Source: Kryptolebias marmoratus
Lineage: Eukaryota > Chordata > Actinopteri > Cyprinodontiformes > Rivulidae
Assembly: GCF_001649575.2 (NCBI RefSeq)
Contig: NC_051431.1
Location: 12,834,705-12,898,704, forward strand
DNA length: 64,000 nucleotides
Direction: 5' to 3'
Shown one piece after another: positions 56,751 through 64,000 of the stretch (positions are counted from its first letter, which is position 1; every line of letters begins with the position of its first letter). The position numbers and the translations under genes were made by a program. The notes beneath the pieces were generated by a model. That model worked only from the letters and a program-made list of their open reading frames with translations, was not told the origin of the DNA and ran no database searches.

Positions 56751-58607
56751 ATAATTAGACACAACTTTACCACCAAACACCTCAGATTGCTAGATCATTG
56801 ACATAAAACCTTTGGGAGGGGCCTGTAATGTCAGGCACATATTTTCAGGTGGTTCTTTAGGTGCAGATTCTTAATCAGTCAACATCTTGTTTTCTGTGCC
56901 GTGTTCCTCAATGTTTCAATATTTTTTTTCCTGAAGTATAGTTACTTGACCATATATTTGAGTAGTTACAGTTAAATGAGCATTTTAGGGTTAACTAAAC
57001 ATTATCAGGAAATCACTAAACACAGTCTTCTGCAGAAAGTCAGAAATAGGTGATCCGTTTAATGTTGATTCGGTTTATTCAAATTATTTTGTAAAACCTG
57101 CTTGACAGTTGATTTTACTGTTATTTCCCAGATGTTTTGAGTGGAGTATAGGTGTTTGTACAAGTTCTGTCTTCCACGGGAGAAAGAAAGAAGAGCTTTA
57201 TTAAAGAACATTTTTCTTCGACTATCTACTTGTCTTAATGGTGATGGAGGCAGGCTCTCTATAAGATCTTCTCTCTTTGGAGCCAACAACATGAAAATGC
57301 ACATATTTTTACACTCTAATTTCATTTACATCCAGGTTTTCTTCCTGGATGAAGGGAGGGAAGCGTGGCAGTGTGATGCTGATGGCAGGGTGGGGCAAAG
57401 AAGAGGCTCAGGAGCTTTATAGTGCCTGTCAGGATGAAAAAGGGGCCCCTCAGAGCGGCACCCTGACACTGACTCTATGTGTGCGCACATGTGTTTGGTG
57501 TTGTTGTCATTAAACATTTAAGACTCCTCTAGTGTGACAGCAGGCAACTTGGTGCTCCAGCGGCATGTTTTCATGCAAAATTTATTGAAAAAGACGAGCT
57601 GTTGTAAAGAGATCTTGTTGCCTTTCACCAGTGGCAAAGGGTAAGTGGGTGATTGTAGGGTTGTGTGTGTCTGTGTGTGTGTGTGTGTGTGTTTATGCAG
57701 GTTTGTGAGCAAAGTCTGTAGATCAGATTTACACCAAAAAAAAAAAATCACCTCTTTATATTTCCAGAGAAAGTAAATGCATTGCAGAATAATTTTGTTT
57801 ATATTTTTCTCTATAGTGCCTGTTTTTTTTTTTCTGGTTTGTGTAGTTGTGAGCTGAACAAACTGACTTTCTGACATAAATTTGCAGCTTCATTGGATGT
57901 GATCCTGATTAAATTCTAATAAACATTTATATTAAAGTGCATGTAATTAGAATGTTGCTTTCAACATAACAATGTTTTGTATTATTAATTGTTGTAGTGG
58001 CTCTGGTTTTAATTAAGCTTGAAGAAATTTGTTATACTATGAAAGGAAAACGGTCAGGGCTCTCTTTTTTTTTTTACCACACACATACACACAGGCATAC
58101 TTAATCTCACTCTTCTTCTTTTCTCTTCCATATCCATCCCTCTCCGCCTGCTGCACTGCTTCATTAAATAATTTTTGTGGTTTCAGAAGAAGTGTTCACC
58201 TTTTTCCTTGGGGCAGTGTCAGGCTCTTTCCTCTGTAGCAAATCATCGTGGTAGTAGAAAAATGTGAGCAGTCTCTCTCACTTCACGTCCTAAATCAGCG
58301 AGGTCTGTCCAATTAGGCTGATCTCCTTGTCTGTGATGGGTCACAGGAGTGCAGTGGTCCATCTTACCCATTTCAGGATCAGCTGGATGAGAAATGAGCA
58401 GAAGGTGGGAAGTGAGGACTTCTTATTGCAGCAGAAAGCCGCAGTGTTTCCACACATGCAAAACAGTAACTGTTATGAGTTAAGGATTAAAGAAATTAAA
58501 AAGCAAAAATCTTTTATTAAAGTCTCATGTTCAGTTCTTTGTTTAAGAAATAATTATTGCTCACCACTGTGAAAGGAGGGTGATCATGTAGTTTTCTTTG
58601 CCTGTGT

Positions 58608-58830
58608 GTTTGTCTGTCAACAAAAATGTCTCATGAACCAGTGAACAGGTTTTCAAAACTCCCAGAAAACAGTAATTGGATACATCAGCAAATGACTAAT
58701 TATTGGAGTCAACTCAATTCTAATAGACTTTAGCAAACACAATAAAGATTCTAAGCTCATCATTTAAAAAAATATTGAGCCAAAATTGTGTGTTTTTGTT
58801 CAGAACTTTGGCAAACAGGGGGAATGGCAA
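58608..58830. repeat. Second copy of the unclassified dispersed repeat
   Basis: It shares the order of motifs with the element at 32219-33010: TGTCTCATGAACCAGTG, AACAGTAATTGGATACATC, TTGGAGTCAACTCAATT, and a GAGCCAAAATT segment. It is a single, diverged, truncated copy in the rsrc1 intron. Confidence 0.5.
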
Positions 58831-60085
58831 TACTTCAAAATAATGTTACCTTCAGTCTTCAAATTTTTTTTCCCTTGCTACAGAGAAGCTGAAATTCTAA
58901 AAAATGTCAAATTTGGACAAAATGATAGTTTTACACCTATGTAGTGTTTTTTTTCTGAGATTTAAAGATTTGTGCTCACCAACCCACTGATTGCAGAATG
59001 TCTCCGTGAATGTGATTGTTTGATAATTGCTCTCACTGCAGAGGTCCCATTAGGACCAGCAGCCCAGAGTTTGGTTAGTTTTTCTCCATCACTCAGCTTT
59101 AACCTCTGGAAGGCTAGATGCTGTGAGGCAGGAAAAATAAAACAAGACTCAACATCCAAGCACATAGGCACATTTGCACTTAGTTTTGTTGATTTTTCTC
59201 TCCCTTCTTGCCTTGCTCTGAGGAAATGATTGTCTGCTTTTTTGCCTCTGTAGAACATCTATCAGCTCATTAGTTTTGATAATACACAGAGAAAGTAAGT
59301 GGGGTTTGTGTGTGTTTGTATGTAGCTCCTGCCTGCGGCAGCCTCTCGGCCTGCTGGGAATGTGTGTATGGGTGGTGTGGATGGGACCACTGGCTGCTGT
59401 GTGTTGCAGGACTCTAGGCTGTGTCTGGCACTGGGAGTGGGTCTGGGGAGGTAAAAGAGACTTCAAACGCCGTCCTCGGAAGGTTAGGATACACTCACAT
59501 TGACTTAAATCAATGAGCTGTAAGTGTGTGTTTTATTTGTGTGTGCTTTTAAGGAGAGGGGGAGCTCAGTGGCCAGGAGGAAGAAGATATGTGTGTGAGG
59601 CTAACGCAGAGTGGGATGCATGTGTATAGTGGAGGGGGGGTCTGGGTTAGTGGAGGAGGAGTGATGCCTACCTGAAAAGGGTGGACAGCACACACAAACA
59701 CACACACTCAGGTCCCAATAGGAAAACACATGCATATACTGAGGGGTGCAGCTGTAGTAGTTTGTGGCCTATGGCTGTATGCAATCATTAGATGTTTTTT
59801 TTTGTTTGTTTGTTTTGTGTTTGTTTTTTCCCCCACACAAAAATAAATTTAGAGTAAATGGAAAACAACCTTGTGATCTAAAATAAATGTCTAACCATTT
59901 ATACTAAAAACCAAAAAATAGTTTGAGATCATTGGTAGACCAGTGTATTTATAGAAAAAAACTGTTTTACTGTTTGTCTTAGCTGGCTCTGTGCACTTTC
60001 TAGTTTAATGCAAAAATGGCTTAATTAATGTCATAATTCTAGCTTAATACAAGTTTCACAAGATCCACCATAAATGGATGGAAGG

Positions 60086-60378
60086 GCTGCGCAATACATT
60101 GACAATTTATTGCAAATACAATATCAGTGCACAACATCAGTATCGCAAAGGACTGCTTAGACTGCGATAAATATGGGCTGTTTTATTCCAACTTTCATTA
60201 TTATACTTGGCCAATCAGATAGATTCTTTCTGCCTTTAAAGATGCTGAGGTACTAAAGCAGAGCAAGTGCTGTGACAGGACAGAAAGAGAGGAGTAGGGA
60301 AAATAAGGATTTATTGTCATTGCAATATTCAACAACATTAGAACAATTACACGATTCTCTGTAAACATGCAGCCCTAA
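60086..60378. mobile_element. MITE-like repeat with GGGCTGC ends
   Basis: It begins AGGGCTGCGCAATACATTGA and ends ACATGCAGCCCTAAT, giving imperfect terminal inverted repeats around a 293-base element. The inside shares long segments with 6839-7130 (CAATATCAGT-, -AGACTGCGATAAAT, CAGAAAGAGAGGA, TTGCAATATTCA-CAACATTA). Nonautonomous; probably hAT-like, but no clear target duplication. Confidence 0.6.
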
Positions 60379-63300
60379 TAAATCGGGATGTTGACATCTA
60401 AGATAAGTTTCTAAAATTTATGCCCATTGGATTGGTCCTATAAATGTGGAATTACTAATTTAGCGGTAGAAGTGCTTTCTGCATGTTGAAAAAAGTGGAG
60501 GAAAAGTTTAGGTGTCAGTAACATTTTTGGTTACTTATTTAAACCTTTCAATTTAAAGGCTGGTAGAAGAGCAAGTGGAGTATCAGCGACATGAACAAGG
60601 GTACGAGCAATTGTGACTGAATTTGTTTATTTTTTCCAATTGATGGTTTGCAATAATTTCTTGAGATTTAACAACAGGTCTGGACAGCGAGTACTGTTGG
60701 CCAAAAAGGAGATTAGCCTGTGTTTTAACCAGCCTGCTTCAGCCAATTGGGAAGCCTAAATCAATGGTTTATGCTAAAATTATATTCCCTGAACCACAAA
60801 AACGTGTTATTTTTTAAAAATTGAAACGACTGTTTTCTTGTACAAAATAATTTTCTTAATATTTAATTGTAGTATTACTATTAAAGTGTCAAAAAAGTGT
60901 AAAAGTAGCCAAAAGCTGACATCCTTTTTTTTCCGTTTTTAGTCCTGACAGTGTGTGTGAGAAAAATCTGGCCACTCATACTCGCAGGAGAGACACTCGG
61001 AGTGAGCGATAGAGAGCTGTGACAATCCACTTACTGCGCTCTGTAATCTGTTTAACCATTTACCGAGTTGTTAAGGGAGTATGCAAACACTCACACAGGA
61101 GCAGAGAACACACTGGGAGCCCTGCAGGCTGGAGCCGTGCACAGGAGACGTTGCCTCCTGAACCAGGTAGCCGTTGAGTGCGGGTTGCATATTTAGAGCG
61201 ACTGCGCGCGCGTGTGTGTGTTGTGTCCATTTGTGTGTTGATGTGTTTGAGACCTGCTGTAGGCACTGAGAGAAGCCAGGCCTGGAGCGTGATGACAGAG
61301 ACCAGCCCTGGCCAAATAGAAGATCCTCCAATCCAATTACCCTCTTCCTCTCTTTTATTTCCTCCTCTTTCCTTTCTCCTCTCCCTCTTTTTACAGCCCC
61401 GCGTTAGCAGGTGCTGGTGGTGGGAGTCCCGGCTGCTGTTGAAGTGGCTGGCTGCTCTGCTTTATGGATCAGAGGAGGATGCAGGCAGGATTATAAGCAG
61501 CAGGTTATGAGCAGCAAACATGACAGTCCAGCCTCAATTTTGGAGGGTTATGTAAATATGATTGTCGGCAAAATGTGTTTTTCTGCCCTCAGTATATTTC
61601 CCTCTTTATGTCTCCCTCTGGAGATGCTAGGTAGTTTGGTTTGAAGGAAGTAAAGTGGTGTTGAAGGCAGAGAAGGGGGTTAAAAGAGAAGATTGTTATG
61701 GATAAATGATGTGTAAAGAGACAAACTGTTAATGTTTAATTTTTTCCAGACTCCTGTGTTTATTCATCTGCACCACAGGCAAAGGAACGTGTTGGCTGAA
61801 GTCTGTATGAGAAAGGCTAACACCGAGAATAAATTATAGAAAAAGATGTTCTTTTTAGTTGGAGAGAACAGACAAAGTAAAACGGAGAAGAAAGAGTTTT
61901 CTGTTGGCAGACAGTATCTTTCTCTATGCACTTGACCTGCGCTGCTCAGAGACAGAAATACAGCTTTGCAGATTTTGCCTAATGGCATTGATCATTACAA
62001 GAATACCTCTCTCAGACTGGGTAAACAGCTTTTCAGACATACAGTTAAGTACCATGACTCAGTTGTGGAAGTAAATATTGCCTGAGAGGCGCATATAACA
62101 ATCATTCTCAGTGGACGTTTGAAATCGACTGCCCTTTTCAGAGTATTTTCTTTTATACAGAAATGAGCCGAAACAAAACAGTTCGCTGTGTATTTAACAG
62201 TCACACAAGTGAGTTTATGATTGATTGCGATGACTGTGGGATGAAAGCGGTTATTTGTGTCCCCGGTGGAGTTGGCATTGACCGTCTCACGGAGATTATA
62301 TTGAACATTAAAAAGCAGAAGGAAAGTTTGGAAGCCCTCTCTTTTCCTCCCTCGCTTCCTGGCCATTTAGTCCGCCACTTTTACAGCCGAAGTTTTGATC
62401 TCTCAGCCAATGTTTAATTCATTTGAACTAATGTCTTGCTCACCCTTACTCTCATGTGCTCTGTCTTGCTCTTTCGCCCGTCTAGTCCTTGTGGTTCTCT
62501 AATGGAGTTATTCCATTTTACCTTTTACTTATTTTCCCTGGCACACACAGACACCAGCCGAGTCTTTTCAAACGTACACTTGTTTGCTTGTAGGACATAC
62601 GTAGTCTGAATTTGTTTGTAATGAATTAGCTGTGCTTTTAGTGGGTTTTTTGGTTGGATTAAAAAAATAAAATCTCCAATTATCACAAGATGTGTCCTTC
62701 AGAATTGATATACAGAGATTTTAAAAGGATTTAGAATCTTTACCTAAATAAAATGACAAAAAAAATCTTTGTTGAAATACTTGATTAAGTATAAAAGACC
62801 TATTTGACTAAAACTATTGTAATTCTTTAAGCAACACGGGTAAAATCCTTAACAGAGCTTTTGTTTTTGTAATTATTATATTCAGTTAAATGTCGTTGTG
62901 GATGACTCTTATTGCAGCTATTATGATGGGACATTTTATAGATCTGTTTTATAACATTCATAAATATTTTTAATTGTGTATGATCTTAATTGGTAGTTTC
63001 TTGCCTTGTTTATGAGTATAAGTTTTGTTTTGTGAATACTGACACCAATTTGAATAAAACAAATGCTGAAAAAGTGTATGGATTAGGATGATGTGGGATA
63101 TCTGTATGATAAGAAACATAAGAAAGTTGTTGTGATTGTCACTTAATTTTCACTTCTAAGTCCTGGTCAAAAGGCCAAGATAGTGAAACGCTCAACTTGA
63201 GGCCTCAAACTGAGTCCCAAACCACATTATTTTTTTATACACTGTTTTTTGTGAGATACGAAGCTTAAATTGTGGATGCAGTCTTTATCAATCTTTGGAA

Positions 63301-64000
63301 ATTAAAGTGAGGAGTATTCATCTTGAAAGTAATGCTAAAGCTTTGTATGAAGCGTATAGGGAAAAACAGTACAATGGTTTTCTTTAAAATGTAGCCGAAG
63401 TTAAACAAAAAGCTTCAAAAACTGGAACCAATCTATTGAATTACAACTATCTAAAAATGTGACTTGCGTTTCGTAAAGAAAGTCCACATCTGTAGACAGC
63501 GAGTGTCCAAAAGTGAATGAATTGTCAAACAAAACAGCAAAATCGAAAGTTCAAAGCACTGATACGAGATAAATGTCATGTACGTTAAACAGAATCAATA
63601 TGCTGTTTAACTTTGACTTGTTTTAAACAGGAACAACTTTTATTTCATTAACACGAGGGTACATTAATGATGACTTATATGTTGGATCATTGCCATGCCA
63701 AGGTCAAGGACTCAAACCAGCGTTCAGGCTGGTTTTAAATATTTCGTGGGGAACCATTTTGGTTTTGTGCTTTGATCATGTTATTCATTTTGCTTCTCCT
63801 ATTTTGGTCTAAATTGACAAGTAGTCTGTATTTCTCCTTCCTCGGTATCACACTATGATCCAGCCTTTTTTTTTAATTTTTTTCTCCCCCTCATTCTTTG
63901 TGTAGCTCTGCCTCCCCCCCAGTTTCTGTCTCTTTCTATGCCCAATTCTGACGACACGGAAATTATGTACAATTTGTGTATATATACCGTGGGCACTGCT

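Larger units (their letters stand above)
55324..64000 (+). other. rsrc1 intron or downstream gene portion to window end
   Basis: I see no securely recognisable exon here. Contents are a MITE copy (56604-56750), a dispersed repeat (58608-58830), a MITE-like repeat (60086-60378), CA/GT tracts (for example 57660-57691), an unrecognised ORF pair near 62.0-62.4 kb and AT-rich filler. A weak microexon candidate (60559-60600) is discussed separately. The coiled-coil half of rsrc1 is expected further right. Confidence 0.5.

Noticed and set aside
1..64000. CRISPR arrays, operons, tRNA or rRNA genes
   Set aside because: No spaced direct repeats, no tRNA cloverleaf and no rRNA sequence were seen; the window is clearly vertebrate nuclear DNA.

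Overview
The window looks like a piece of a teleost fish chromosome: AT-rich, intron-dominated vertebrate DNA with long (CA)n tracts, fish-type MITEs and LINE remnants, plus short assembly gaps. It holds two recognisable protein genes in a divergent (head-to-head) arrangement. The homeobox gene shox2 is on the minus strand (start codon at 28894, stop at 22562, five coding exons). rsrc1, which encodes an arginine/serine-rich coiled-coil protein, is on the plus strand (start codon at 31877; three coding exons seen, and the gene runs off the right end). This SHOX2-RSRC1 neighbourhood is the known vertebrate synteny, which supports both calls.

Layout. Positions 1-21.3 kb contain no gene I can support. 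This is the region 3' of shox2: mostly featureless AT-rich sequence with scattered stretches that look conserved (dense ATTA/TAAT homeodomain cores, POU-like and TALE-like motifs), two related TTAA-flanked MITEs, an L1/Tx1-like LINE fragment nested in one of them, and another LINE fragment. shox2 occupies 21.3-29.3 kb with its inferred UTRs. Most of its last exon is hidden by a 288-base gap. Exons 1-4 are complete, and exons 2, 3 and 4 (209, 58 and 89 bases) match the exon sizes I recall for the human SHOX paralogue. The 29.3-31.9 kb interval between the two start codons holds the shox2 promoter (TATAAATA, CCAAT), an ATT microsatellite, conserved-looking blocks and the GC-richer rsrc1 promoter. 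From 31.9 kb to the end is rsrc1: three RS-rich coding exons separated by introns of 3.9 and 19.1 kb, then at least 8.7 kb of further intron. The rsrc1 introns carry MITEs, LINE remnants and several stretches that look like distal enhancers.

How it fits together. shox2 encodes a paired-like homeodomain transcription factor used in limb/fin, heart-pacemaker and neural development. rsrc1 encodes a broadly expressed splicing-related SR protein. The pattern of a developmental regulator beside a large-intron housekeeping gene, with conserved-looking blocks in the flanking desert and in the neighbour's introns, is that of a genomic regulatory block. The enhancer role is inferred from base composition and motif density only; no alignment was run.

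The most unusual direct observations are these: a GC-AG splice donor on shox2 exon 4; a 13-unit AGAAT/ATTCT pentanucleotide array that directly abuts the exon 3 donor and supplies its intronic bases; a perfect 16-bp hairpin in the rsrc1 intron; and the nested transposons at 8.6-10.0 kb. I found no prokaryotic-type system, CRISPR array or viral gene.
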